From the NCBI RefSeq assembly GCF_000466965.1, contig NZ_BATB01000006.1:1-64000 (forward strand): 64,000 nucleotides of DNA, in the 5' to 3' direction. The notes below the pieces were generated by a model. The model made no database searches and was not told the DNA's origin. It worked only from the letters and a program-made list of their open reading frames with translations. Below are positions 50,719 to 59,503 of the stretch, piece by piece (position 1 is the first letter of the stretch; each line of letters starts with the position of its first letter). A program made the position numbers and the translations under genes. The stretch comes from Limimaricola cinnabarinus LL-001 (lineage in GTDB: Bacteria; Pseudomonadota; Alphaproteobacteria; Rhodobacterales; Rhodobacteraceae).

Positions 50719-52641
50719 TCAGCGGCCCCGCTTGTCGTCGTCCAGATCCTCGAAGTCGGCGTCCACGATGCCGTCATCGTCGTTGTCGCGCGGCTTGTCG
50801 CTCTCTGCGGGCTCGTCTTCGCCGGCCTCGGCCTGACCGGCCTTGTAGATGGCCTCGCCCAGCTTCATCGCCGCCTCGGAGACGTTCTGGATGCCCGAGC
50901 GGATCTTGTCGGGGTTGTCGCCCTCGACTTCGTCCTTGAGCGCGGCCAGCGCCAGTTCGATCGCCTCGATCGTGGTCGGATCGACCTTGTCGGCATGCTC
51001 TTCCATCGACTTTTCGGTCGAATGGATCAGGCTCTCCGCCTGGTTCTTGGCCTCGACCAGATCACGCCGCTTCTTGTCGCCCTCGGCGTTCTCCTCGGCC
51101 TCGCGGACCATCTTCTCGATGTCCTCGTCGGTGAGACCGCCGGACGCCTGGATGGTGATCTTCTGCTCCTTGCCGGTGCCCTTGTCCTTGGCGCTCACCG
51201 ACACGATGCCGTTGGCATCGATGTCGAAGGTCACCTCGATCTGCGGCATGCCGCGCGGGGCGGGCGGGATGTTCTCGAGGTTGAACTGGCCCAGCATCTT
51301 GTTGTCCTGGGCCATCTCGCGCTCACCCTGGAAGACCCGGATCGTCACCGCGTTCTGGTTGTCCTCGGCGGTCGAGAAGATTTGGCTCTTTTTGGTCGGG
51401 ATCGTGGTGTTGCGGTCGATCAGGCGGGTGAACACGCCACCCAGCGTCTCGATGCCCAAGGACAGCGGCGTCACGTCGAGCAGCACCACGTCCTTGACGT
51501 CGCCCTGCAGCACGCCGGCCTGGATCGCAGCACCCAGCGCCACCACCTCGTCGGGGTTCACGCCCTTGTGCGGCTCCTTGCCGAAGAACTTGGTCACCTC
51601 TTCCACGACCTTGGGCATGCGGGTCATGCCGCCGACGAGCACGACCTCGTCGATGTCCGAGGTCGAGATGCCGGCATCCTTGAGCGCAGCCTGGCAGGGC
51701 TTCATCGAGGCCTTGATCAGGTCACCCACGAGGCTTTCGAGCTTGGCGCGGGTCAGCTTCATGACGAGGTGCAGCGGCGTGCCGGTCGAGGCGTTCATCG
51801 AGATGAACGGCTGGTTGATCTCGGTTTGGGTCGAGCTCGACAGCTCGATCTTCGCCTTCTCGGCCGCTTCCTTCAGACGCTGCAGCGCCATCTTGTCGGT
51901 GGTGAGATCGGCGCCATGCTCCTTTTTGAACTCCTGCGCGAGGTAGTTCACGATGCGCATGTCGAAGTCTTCGCCACCGAGGAAGGTGTCGCCATTGGTC
52001 GACTTCACCTCGAACAGGCCGTCGTCGATCTCGAGGATGGTCACGTCGAAGGTGCCGCCGCCGAGGTCATAGACGGCGATGGTCTTGGCGTCCTTCTTGT
52101 CGAGGCCATAGGCCAGCGCGGCGGCGGTCGGCTCGTTGATGATGCGCAGCACTTCGAGGCCGGCGATCTTGCCCGCGTCCTTGGTCGCCTGACGCTGGGC
52201 GTCGTTGAAGTAGGCGGGAACGGTGATGACGGCCTGCGTCACTTCCTCGCCAAGATAGGACTCGGCGGTTTCCTTCATCTTCTGGAGCGTGAAGGCGGAG
52301 ATCTGCGAGGGGGAATACTTCTCGCCCTTCACCTCGACCCAGGCGTCGCCATTGCCGCCGTCCACGATGTTGTAGGGGACGAGCTTGCGGTCCTTCTCGA
52401 CCGCGGCGTCCGACATGCGGCGGCCGACGAGGCGCTTGACCGCGTGGATGGTGTTGGACGGGTTGGTGACGGCCTGCCGCTTGGCGGGCTGGCCGACCAG
52501 ACGCTCATCGTCGGTGAAGGCGACGATCGACGGGGTGGTGCGGGCGCCTTCCGAGTTCTCGATCACGCGGGGCTGCGAGCCATCCATGATCGCGACGCAG
52601 GAGTTGGTGGTCCCGAGGTCGATGCCGATTACTTTAGCCAT
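50719..52641 (-). CDS. dnaK: Chaperone protein DnaK
   Basis: Hsp70 ATPase that binds exposed hydrophobic segments with DnaJ and GrpE. The 640-residue product opens [15 protein letters not shown], and has the phosphate-binding [12 protein letters not shown], the connect motif and the substrate domain with [18 protein letters not shown], and a flexible C-terminus with EDDDKR-type acidic residues. The start at 52641 was preferred over the two-residue longer MNMAK. Upstream on the minus strand a sequence resembling a heat-shock promoter is visible. It is followed by dnaJ. Confidence 0.99.
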   Translation of the reverse strand: MAKVIGIDLGTTNSCVAIMDGSQPRVIENSEGARTTPSIVAFTDDERLVGQPAKRQAVTNPSNTIHAVKRLVGRRMSDAAVEKDRKLVPYNIVDGGNGDAWVEVKGEKYSPSQISAFTLQKMKETAESYLGEEVTQAVITVPAYFNDAQRQATKDAGKIAGLEVLRIINEPTAAALAYGLDKKDAKTIAVYDLGGGTFDVTILEIDDGLFEVKSTNGDTFLGGEDFDMRIVNYLAQEFKKEHGADLTTDKMALQRLKEAAEKAKIELSSSTQTEINQPFISMNASTGTPLHLVMKLTRAKLESLVGDLIKASMKPCQAALKDAGISTSDIDEVVLVGGMTRMPKVVEEVTKFFGKEPHKGVNPDEVVALGAAIQAGVLQGDVKDVVLLDVTPLSLGIETLGGVFTRLIDRNTTIPTKKSQIFSTAEDNQNAVTIRVFQGEREMAQDNKMLGQFNLENIPPAPRGMPQIEVTFDIDANGIVSVSAKDKGTGKEQKITIQASGGLTDEDIEKMVREAEENAEGDKKRRDLVEAKNQAESLIHSTEKSMEEHADKVDPTTIEAIELALAALKDEVEGDNPDKIRSGIQNVSEAAMKLGEAIYKAGQAEAGEDEPAESDKPRDNDDDGIVDADFEDLDDDKRGR

Positions 52642-52747
52642 GTTCAAAACCCTCTAGCTCTAGGCGGTTTTCCGGTGCGGACCCGTTGAGGCATCCGCCC
52701 CGGACAGGAATTTTGCGGCGAGACGAGCCCGCCGCGGATCACTGGGC

Positions 52748-52776
52748 TATATAGGGAGGGCGTTTTCGGGCTGCAA
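52748..52776 (-). promoter_or_regulatory. Candidate RpoH-type heat-shock promoter of dnaK
   Basis: On the minus strand TTGCAG (52771-52776), a 14-base spacer and CCCTATATA (52748-52756) resemble a sigma-32 type promoter. It lies about 105 bases upstream of the dnaK ATG. This is a pattern match by eye, not measured. Confidence 0.55.
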
Positions 52777-52840
52777 CTGGCAGCGATGGCCGAGACGCGC
52801 CATTTTGCCACCTCGGTGGAACCGAACGGGGAGACGGCGC

Positions 52841-53449
52841 ATGGAAGCGGAGGAGATCGACCTGCGGGGGGTGCGGGTGCTGCCCGGCTTTCTGGGACCC
52901 GACGCGCAGGCGGCGATGGTCGCCGATCTGCGCAAGGTAGCGCGCGCCGCCCCGGTAATGCGCCCGGTCACCCGGCGCGGCCCGATGAGCGTGCGGATGA
53001 CCTCCGCCGGCCGGCTGGGCTGGGTCGCGGATCGGCGCGGCTACCGTTACGAAGAACTGCACCCCGAAACCGGCCGCCCCTGGCCGTCGATTCCGCAAAG
53101 CGTCCTGGCGGTCTGGCGCGCGGTGTCGGGCACGGATGTCGATCCCGACAGCTGTCTCGTGAACCTCTACCGCGAGGGGGCGAAGATGGGCCTGCATCAG
53201 GACCGCGACGAGGGGGATTTCTCCTACCCGGTGGTGTCGATCTCGCTTGGCGACGAGGCGCTGTTCCGGGTGGGGTCGGTCGAAAAGGGCGGCAGGACCG
53301 CCTCGATCTGGCTGCGCTCGGGCGATGTCGCGGTGATGGGCGGCGCGGCGCGGCTGGTGCATCACGGCATCGACCGGCTGCGCGAAGGATCCTCGACGCT
53401 GATCACGGGGGGCGGGCGGATCAACGTCACGCTCCGGGTGGTGCGTTAA
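52841..53449 (+). CDS. alkB: Alpha-ketoglutarate-dependent dioxygenase AlkB
   Basis: Removes methyl lesions such as 1-methyladenine and 3-methylcytosine from DNA and RNA by oxidative demethylation. The 202-residue product has the iron ligands HQDRDEGDF (His and Asp) and the distal His in LVHHGIDRL, and the 2-oxoglutarate-binding Arg at the end (NVTLRVVR). MSVRMTSAGRLGWVADRRGYRY is the usual nucleotide-recognition lid. It is divergent from dnaK with about 200 bases between the start codons; its stop overlaps the stop of the convergent ABC permease gene (TTAA). Confidence 0.95.
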   Translation: MEAEEIDLRGVRVLPGFLGPDAQAAMVADLRKVARAAPVMRPVTRRGPMSVRMTSAGRLGWVADRRGYRYEELHPETGRPWPSIPQSVLAVWRAVSGTDVDPDSCLVNLYREGAKMGLHQDRDEGDFSYPVVSISLGDEALFRVGSVEKGGRTASIWLRSGDVAVMGGAARLVHHGIDRLREGSSTLITGGGRINVTLRVVR

Positions 53450-54267
53450 CGCCCGGCGCTCCAACTCGCGGAGGCGCGCTTGCGAGTGAAGAACTCGGCC
53501 ATCATGCCGACAGCCACCAGAATCAGCCCGATCCAGAGCGGATAGAGAGCCGAGGTGAAATGCGGCGTGTAGTTGAGGAATATGTCGCCCCGCGCCTGAT
53601 CGATCGCGTGAAACAGCGGGTTCCAGTCGAACACCGAAAGCATGTAGCCCGGAAGCGTGTTGGCCACGAACATCTTGCCGCTCGCGATCATGTTGACGCG
53701 CGAATAGACCGAGACGCCGATGGTGGTGAACTCGGGCAGCCATGGCTTGATTGCCATGAAGATCATGCCGACGCCGACACCCGAGAACCACGCCACCAGC
53801 AGCATCCCCATCGCGCCCACCGGGTCCTCGATCACCACCGGCGTCACCAGCACGTGGTAGAAGAACAGGATCACCAGAAGCGACAACAGCTGGATGTAGA
53901 GCGAGCCCAGCGCCGCCGCCGAAATGGTCACGGCGGTGTTGAGCGGCGCGTGCTTCATCATCGAGGAGGCGGGGCCGTCGGCCTTGACCACCGCGCCCAC
54001 GGCCTTGGTGTGGATCAGAAACAGGAAGATGCCCGACATCAGATAAAGCAGGAAGTCGCCCCGAAGCCCGGCGCCGCGCGCGCCGATCAGCGTGAACATC
54101 AGATAGAAGGCGAGCACGAAGATCACCGTCTGGACGATGTTCATCAACAGCCCCGCAAGCGCATTGCGGTGATCCTTGCGGATCTCGCGCACGGTGGAGT
54201 GATAGATCAGTTCGGCCAATCCGGCTGCGCGTCGGCCCGTGCCGCGGGGGCGCTCGCCTTGGAACAT
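53446..54267 (-). CDS. ABC-2 type permease, capsule polysaccharide export-like
   Basis: A 273-residue permease with about six membrane segments: NIVQTVIFVLAFYLMFTLI, a Gly-rich FLLYLMSGIFLFLI, then SAAALGSLYIQLLSLLVILFFY, an acidic loop, GMLLVAWFSGVGVGMIFMAI and a C-terminal ALYPLWIGLILVAVGMMAEFF. This matches KpsM-type or teichoic-acid-type polysaccharide exporters. No ATPase partner (KpsT-like) is adjacent; it stands on the minus strand between alkB and cysQ. The cluster downstream makes a surface-polysaccharide role plausible. Confidence 0.85.
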   Translation of the reverse strand: MFQGERPRGTGRRAAGLAELIYHSTVREIRKDHRNALAGLLMNIVQTVIFVLAFYLMFTLIGARGAGLRGDFLLYLMSGIFLFLIHTKAVGAVVKADGPASSMMKHAPLNTAVTISAAALGSLYIQLLSLLVILFFYHVLVTPVVIEDPVGAMGMLLVAWFSGVGVGMIFMAIKPWLPEFTTIGVSVYSRVNMIASGKMFVANTLPGYMLSVFDWNPLFHAIDQARGDIFLNYTPHFTSALYPLWIGLILVAVGMMAEFFTRKRASASWSAGR

Positions 54268-54429
54268 CTGACCTCGCTCTGCGACCGGGTTCCGCGACCG
54301 GCGGACGGGTGACGAATTTCTTGCCGATCTCCGGACGGGATACCATAAGGAGATCGCTCCGACCTATCAACATCGCATGAAGCGGATGGCGATTTCGGGG
54401 CGGTACAAGGTCAAAGGACGGTTGGTGAT

Positions 54430-55224
54430 ATGGATTTCGACAGGCTGACGCAGGTGATGCGCAAACTCGCGATCGAGGCGGGCGAGAAAATCATGGAGAT
54501 CTATGACGGTCCCGATTTCGACGTGCGTGCCAAGAGCGACGACAGCCCCGTCACCGCTGCCGACGAGGCCGCCGACGCGCTGATCTCGGACGGGCTGCGC
54601 GCCGCCTTCCCCGAGATGCCGCTCGTCACCGAGGAGCAGTCCGACAGCCACGGCCAGAGCGTTTCGACCTTCCTGATCGTCGATCCGCTCGATGGCACCA
54701 AGGAGTTCGTGCAGCGCCGCGGCGACTTCACCGTCAACATCGCCCTCGTCGAGGACGGCCAGCCGACGCGCGGCGTGGTCTATGCCCCCGCCAAGGGGCG
54801 CCTGTTCTACACCGACGCCTCGGGGGTTTCGGTCGAGGAGCAGGGCCCGTTCGATGCGGACACGCCGGGCGCCACCGCGCCGATCAAGGTCTCGACCCCC
54901 GACGCGGCGCTCCGCGTCGTCGCCTCCAAGAGCCACCGCGACGCCGCCACCGACGACTACATCGGCAAATACGAGGTCGCCGACATGAAGAGCGCGGGCT
55001 CCTCGCTCAAGTTCTGTCTCGTGGCGACGGGCGAGGCCGACATCTATCCGCGCCTCGGGCGCACCATGGAGTGGGACACGGCGGCCGGTCACGCGGTGCT
55101 CGGCGGCGCGGGCGGCAAGGTCGTGCGCTTCGACGATCACACGGTGCTGGGCTATGGCAAGCCGGGCTTCGAGAACCCGTTCTTCATCGCTTACGCCCCC
55201 GGCGTGGATCTGGCCAAGCCCTGA
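54430..55224 (+). CDS. cysQ: 3'(2'),5'-bisphosphate nucleotidase CysQ
   Basis: Dephosphorylates 3'-phosphoadenosine 5'-phosphate (PAP), the by-product of sulfotransfer and sulfate reduction, to AMP. The 264-residue product has the inositol-phosphatase-superfamily metal motif DPLDGTKEF (about residues 85-93), EEQSD upstream and WDTAAGHAVL near the C-terminus. It is followed at the stop by kdsB (TGATG overlap). Its presence in the same region as the sulfotransferase at 62.2 kb is a logical match, since PAP accumulates during sulfation. Confidence 0.95.
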   Translation: MDFDRLTQVMRKLAIEAGEKIMEIYDGPDFDVRAKSDDSPVTAADEAADALISDGLRAAFPEMPLVTEEQSDSHGQSVSTFLIVDPLDGTKEFVQRRGDFTVNIALVEDGQPTRGVVYAPAKGRLFYTDASGVSVEEQGPFDADTPGATAPIKVSTPDAALRVVASKSHRDAATDDYIGKYEVADMKSAGSSLKFCLVATGEADIYPRLGRTMEWDTAAGHAVLGGAGGKVVRFDDHTVLGYGKPGFENPFFIAYAPGVDLAKP

Positions 55225-56027
55225 TGTCGGTGCTGATCGTCATCCCCGCGCGCTACGCCTCATCCCGCTATCCGGGCAAGCCGCTGGTCGAGCTGACCGG
55301 GGCGACGGGGGAGGCGCGCAGCCTGATCCGCCGCTCCTGGGAGGCGGCGATGCAGGTTTCCGGCAACCCGCGCGTCGTGGTCGCCACCGACGACGACCGG
55401 ATCCGCACCGCCGCCGAGGCCTTCGGCGCGGAGGTGGTGATGACCTCCGAGGCCTGTCGCAACGGCACCGAACGCTGCGCCGAGGCCTATGACGCGCTGG
55501 GCGGCGGCTTCGAGATCGTGGTGAACCTGCAAGGCGACGCGCCGCTGACCCCGCCATGGTTCGTGGAGCGTCTGATCGAGGATCTGCGCGATCACCCGGT
55601 GGCCGAAGTGGCGACGCCGGTTCTGCGCGCCGATGCCGCGGCGCTCAAGGGCTTTCGCGAGGATCGCCGCGCGGGCCGGGTCGGGGGCACCACGGCGGTG
55701 TTCGGCACCGACAATACCGCGCTCTACTTCTCCAAGGAGGTGATCCCCTACACCGGGCGCGACGATTATGCCGACGAGGAGGCGACGCCGGTGTTCCACC
55801 ATGTCGGGGTCTATGCCTACCGCCCCTCGGCGCTGGCCGCCTATGGCCGCTGGCAGCAGGGGCCGCTGGAGACGCTCGAAGGGCTGGAGCAGCTGCGCTT
55901 TCTCGAACGCCGGGTGCCGATGCTCTGCGTCGAGGTCGAGGCACGCGGGCGGCAGTTCTGGGAGCTGAACAACCCCTCCGACGTGCCGCGCATCGAGGCG
56001 ATGCTCGCCGAGATGCAGGTGGCGTGA
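55224..56027 (+). CDS. kdsB: 3-deoxy-manno-octulosonate cytidylyltransferase
   Basis: Activates Kdo to CMP-Kdo for LPS inner core or capsule linker synthesis. The 267-residue product starts VLIVIPARYASSRYPGKPLVEL and shows VVATDDDRI, NLQGDAPL, which is the metal-binding region, and HHVGVYAYRP. It begins in the last bases of cysQ and is followed by a GTG-started glycosyltransferase with a GTGA overlap. KpsU-type capsule enzymes are close relatives, so capsule linker use is as likely as LPS. Confidence 0.95.
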   Translation: MSVLIVIPARYASSRYPGKPLVELTGATGEARSLIRRSWEAAMQVSGNPRVVVATDDDRIRTAAEAFGAEVVMTSEACRNGTERCAEAYDALGGGFEIVVNLQGDAPLTPPWFVERLIEDLRDHPVAEVATPVLRADAAALKGFREDRRAGRVGGTTAVFGTDNTALYFSKEVIPYTGRDDYADEEATPVFHHVGVYAYRPSALAAYGRWQQGPLETLEGLEQLRFLERRVPMLCVEVEARGRQFWELNNPSDVPRIEAMLAEMQVA

Positions 56028-57283
56028 CGCCGATCCGCGTCAGCGTCGTCATCGCCAGCCGCGGGCGCCCCGATGCGCTGCGGCTGTGCCTGACGGCGCT
56101 GTCGCAAAGCCGCCACCCCGCCTTCGAGGTCGTCGTCGTCACCGATGCCGAGGGGCAGGCGGCGCTGGCGTCCTGGGGCGACCGGATTCGGGTGCGCCGC
56201 TGCGACGAGGCCAATATCGGCCGCGCGCGCAACATCGGCATCGAGGCGGCGGCGGGCGAGGTGGTGGCCTTTCTTGACGACGACGCGCTGCCCGAGCCGG
56301 GCTGGCTCGCGGCGCTGACTGCTCCGTTCGAGGACGAAACGGTGGCCGCAGCGGGCGGTTTCGTGCGCGGCCCCGGCCACTTCGGCTGGCAATGGCGGGC
56401 GCGCGCGGCCTTCGCCGACGGCAGCTGTCGCGATCTGGTGCTCGAGAGCGATGCGCCGATCGTGCTGCGCGGCAGGCTCGGGCGTGGCATCAAGACCGAG
56501 GGCACCAACATGGCGGTGCGGCGCGGCGTGCTGACCGCGATGGGCGGCTTCGATCCGGCCTATCGCTTCTATCTCGACGAGACCGACCTGAACCTGCGGC
56601 TCGCGGCCATGGGCGCGCGCACCGCGATCGTGCCGCAAGCGCAGGTGCATCACGGCTATCTCGCCTCGCCCCGCCGCCGCGACGACCGGGTGCCACGCGA
56701 CCTGTCCGACATCGGAGCGAGCCTCGCGGTGTTCCTGCGGCGCCACGGCGCGCGGCTCGATGGCAATGCCCGGATCGAAGCCGAGCGCATGGCCCAGAAG
56801 CAGCGGCTTTTGCACCATATGCAATGGGGCCGGATCGCGCCGGGGGATGTGGGACGCCTCATGGCAAGCTTCGAGGCAGGCGTATCCGAGGGACGGCTCA
56901 GACCGCTGGAGCGGCTGGTGCCGCTCGACGAGCCGCCGCCCGCCTTTTCGCCGTTGCGCGACATCGGCTCCGCGCTGCCCTCGGTCTGGCTCTCGGCGCG
57001 GCCCTTCACCGCGCGCGCGCAGATGGCCGAGGCGGTGCAGATCGCCGGGCGCGGCCATGTCGTGACGCTGCTGGTGCTGTGGCCCGATGCGCGCCGCCAC
57101 CATATCCGGTTCGACCCGCGCGGCGTCTGGGTGCAGTCGGGCGGGCTGTTCGGCCCGTCGCTGCCCGGCGATCCGGCGTTCCGGCGCTGGCGTTTTGCCG
57201 AGCGCGCCGCCTTCGAGGAGGCGCGGCAACGTACGCATCGCGACCCCGAGGGGGCGAGAATTGATGAGATGACGCCATCATGA
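56024..57283 (+). CDS. Glycosyltransferase family 2 protein with C-terminal extension
   Basis: A 419-residue protein. The N-terminal GT2 domain shows VSVVIASRGRPDALRLCL, the DXD-like FLDDDALPEPGWL (about residue 85), GTNMAVRR and YFLDETDLNLRL-like YRFYLDETDLN, then VHHGYL. The C-terminal 150 residues (from about 270) are charged and contain a separate region with LWPDARRHHIRFDPRGVWVQSGG, of unknown role. It starts with GTG inside kdsB. Donor and acceptor are not readable. Confidence 0.85.
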   Translation: MTPIRVSVVIASRGRPDALRLCLTALSQSRHPAFEVVVVTDAEGQAALASWGDRIRVRRCDEANIGRARNIGIEAAAGEVVAFLDDDALPEPGWLAALTAPFEDETVAAAGGFVRGPGHFGWQWRARAAFADGSCRDLVLESDAPIVLRGRLGRGIKTEGTNMAVRRGVLTAMGGFDPAYRFYLDETDLNLRLAAMGARTAIVPQAQVHHGYLASPRRRDDRVPRDLSDIGASLAVFLRRHGARLDGNARIEAERMAQKQRLLHHMQWGRIAPGDVGRLMASFEAGVSEGRLRPLERLVPLDEPPPAFSPLRDIGSALPSVWLSARPFTARAQMAEAVQIAGRGHVVTLLVLWPDARRHHIRFDPRGVWVQSGGLFGPSLPGDPAFRRWRFAERAAFEEARQRTHRDPEGARIDEMTPS

Positions 57284-57386
57284 TAGGAACGTCTTGCGGT
57301 TGTTCACGGTTGTTGCGAAGCAGATCGCAAAGGTTTTCAAGCGGGCGCCTTCTCCCCGATGCGCCGCGAACAAAGGATTCAGGTAG

Positions 57387-58280
57387 ATGACGACACGTGT
57401 GACCAAGGCCGTATTTCCCGTGGCAGGACTTGGGACGCGGTTCCTACCGGCCACCAAATCCGTTCCCAAGGAAATCATGACGCTCGTCGACAAGCCGTTG
57501 ATCCAATACGCGATCGACGAGGCGCGCGCCGCCGGTATCGAGGAGTTCATCTTCGTGACCGCGCGCGGCAAGTCGGCGCTCGAGGATTACTTCGACCATG
57601 CGCCCGAACTGGAAACGCGCTTGGCCGAAGACGGCAAGGACCAACTGCTCGACGTGCTCAAGTCGACCTACATGCCGTCGGGTGCCATCGCCTATATCCG
57701 CCAGCATCAGGCGATGGGCCTAGGCCACGCGGTCTGGTGCGCGCGCAACCTGATCGGCGACGAGCCCTTTGCGGTGATCCTGCCCGATGACGTGATCGCC
57801 GCCGAGAAGCCTTGCCTGCAGCAGATGGTCGAAGCACATCGCGAGACCGGTGGCTGCATGGTCGCGGCGATGGAGGTGCCCAATGAGCGCACCTCTTCTT
57901 ACGGCGTGCTCGATGTCGAGGCCGGGCAGGGCGACACGATGAAGGTGCGCGGCATGGTCGAGAAGCCCAAGCCCGCCGACGCGCCCTCGAACCTCGCCGT
58001 GATCGGGCGCTACATCCTGTCGCCGCAGGTTATGCAGCATCTCGATTCGGTCGAAAAAGGCGCAGGCGGAGAGATCCAGCTGACCGACGCGATCGCCAAG
58101 GAGATCGACAGCCCGCGCGGTGTCTTCGGGCACCGCTTCTCGGGCGAGCGCTACGATTGCGGCTCCAAGGCGGGCTTCTTGCAGGCGACCGTGGCCTTCG
58201 GCCTCGCGCGCGATGAGCTGCGCGACGAGTTCGGCCAGTATCTCCACGAGATGATGGCGATCCGCAACGCCGCGCAATGA
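57387..58280 (+). CDS. galU: UTP-glucose-1-phosphate uridylyltransferase
   Basis: Makes UDP-glucose for polysaccharide, trehalose or osmoprotectant synthesis. The 297-residue product has PVAGLGTRFLPATKSVPKEIM, QHQAMGLGHAVWCAR and VILPDDVI, all typical. It begins after about 100 bases without an overlapping gene, so it probably has its own promoter, then is followed by a family-4 glycosyltransferase whose apparent start overlaps the galU stop. UDP-glucose would feed the glycosyltransferases of the cluster. Confidence 0.97.
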   Translation: MTTRVTKAVFPVAGLGTRFLPATKSVPKEIMTLVDKPLIQYAIDEARAAGIEEFIFVTARGKSALEDYFDHAPELETRLAEDGKDQLLDVLKSTYMPSGAIAYIRQHQAMGLGHAVWCARNLIGDEPFAVILPDDVIAAEKPCLQQMVEAHRETGGCMVAAMEVPNERTSSYGVLDVEAGQGDTMKVRGMVEKPKPADAPSNLAVIGRYILSPQVMQHLDSVEKGAGGEIQLTDAIAKEIDSPRGVFGHRFSGERYDCGSKAGFLQATVAFGLARDELRDEFGQYLHEMMAIRNAAQ

Positions 58281-58287
58281 CCGGCGC

Positions 58288-59475
58288 TTGGTCCCGCCGA
58301 CCTCGCTGATCCTCGACCTGACGCGGCTGGCCAGCCGCGCCGGGCGCATGGCCACCGGCGTCGACCGGGTCGAGAGGGCTTGGCTCAGCGCCTGCCTCGC
58401 GGATCCCCGGCCTGTTCTCGGCCTGCTGCGAACGCCTGTGGGTTTCGCGCTGCTCGACCGGGCCGGCATGCAGAGGTTCGCGCGGGCGTTCGATCATCAT
58501 GATTGGGGCCGTGCAGGGCCGGTGGCGATGCTGTTCCGGCGGCTCGACCCGGCCCGACGCGCGGCGCAGGGGCGGGTGCGCGCGCTCGCCGTGGCACGCG
58601 TTTCGCGGCGCGGTCTGACGGGGATGCTGCGCCGATGGCTGCCGCCGGGGGCCGTCTATCTCAACACCGGCCACGCCAATCTCGACAACCGGGTGATGCG
58701 CGCTTTGCACGGCGCGGGGGCGCGCGTCGTCGTGCTGGTCCATGACACGATCCCGCTCGATCTGCCGCAGGCGGCGGGACCGGGCAGCGTCGCGCGCTTT
58801 GGGCGGCGGCTCGATGTGGTGGCGCGCCACGCCGACCGGGTCGTGGCCACCGCGCGGGTGACCGCCTCGCGGATCGAGGCGCGGCTGGCCGAACGGGGGC
58901 GGGTGCCGCCGATGGTGGTGGCGCCGCTCGGGGTCGCTCCGGCCCGACCCGATCCTGCCGCGCTGCCGCCCGATATCGACCTCGTCCGCCCCTACATGGT
59001 GGTGCTGGGCACCATCGAGCCGCGCAAGAATCACGCGCTGCTGCTCGATGTCTGGGAGCGGCTGGGCGATGACGCGCCGCGCCTCTTCATCTGCGGTGCG
59101 CGCGGCTGGAACAATGCGGAGGTCTTTGCGCGGCTCGACCGGGGCGTGCCGGGGGTGTCCGAGATGCCGGGCCTCTCGGACGGGGCGGTCGCGGCGTTGC
59201 TGGGCGGCGCGCGGGCGCTGTTGTTTCCCTCGCTGGCCGAGGGCTACGGCCTGCCGCCGCTCGAAGCGCAGGCCTTGGGATGCCGCGTGATCTGTGGCGA
59301 TCTTGCCATCTGCCGCGAATTGCTGGGCGACGCCGCCGTTTACTGCGACCCGGCCGACCGCTACCAGTGGGAGCAGGCGATCCGGGCGCATGCCGCGCCG
59401 CCCCGCCTGCCGCCACCGCGCGTCCTGTCGCCAAGCTGGGCGGCACATGTGGAGCGCGCGCTCGGGGGGCTTTGA
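58288..59475 (+). CDS. Glycosyltransferase family 4 (GT-B) protein
   Basis: A 395-residue protein with the GT-B C-terminal motifs VVLGTIEPRKNHALLLDVWERL, ICGARGWNN, LLFPSLAEGYGLPPLEAQALGCRVICGD and a final ELLGDAAVYCDP. The start drawn here is TTG at 58288. An ATG at 58277 overlaps the galU stop as ATGA; it reads MTGAWSRRP and joins this frame only if one C is missing at 58301-58302. That fits the pattern elsewhere in the window, so the true start is probably 58277. Donor unknown. Confidence 0.85.
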   Translation: MVPPTSLILDLTRLASRAGRMATGVDRVERAWLSACLADPRPVLGLLRTPVGFALLDRAGMQRFARAFDHHDWGRAGPVAMLFRRLDPARRAAQGRVRALAVARVSRRGLTGMLRRWLPPGAVYLNTGHANLDNRVMRALHGAGARVVVLVHDTIPLDLPQAAGPGSVARFGRRLDVVARHADRVVATARVTASRIEARLAERGRVPPMVVAPLGVAPARPDPAALPPDIDLVRPYMVVLGTIEPRKNHALLLDVWERLGDDAPRLFICGARGWNNAEVFARLDRGVPGVSEMPGLSDGAVAALLGGARALLFPSLAEGYGLPPLEAQALGCRVICGDLAICRELLGDAAVYCDPADRYQWEQAIRAHAAPPRLPPPRVLSPSWAAHVERALGGL

Positions 59476-59503
59476 TCGGCCACCGGGCCGGGGAGACGGA
59501 CGC

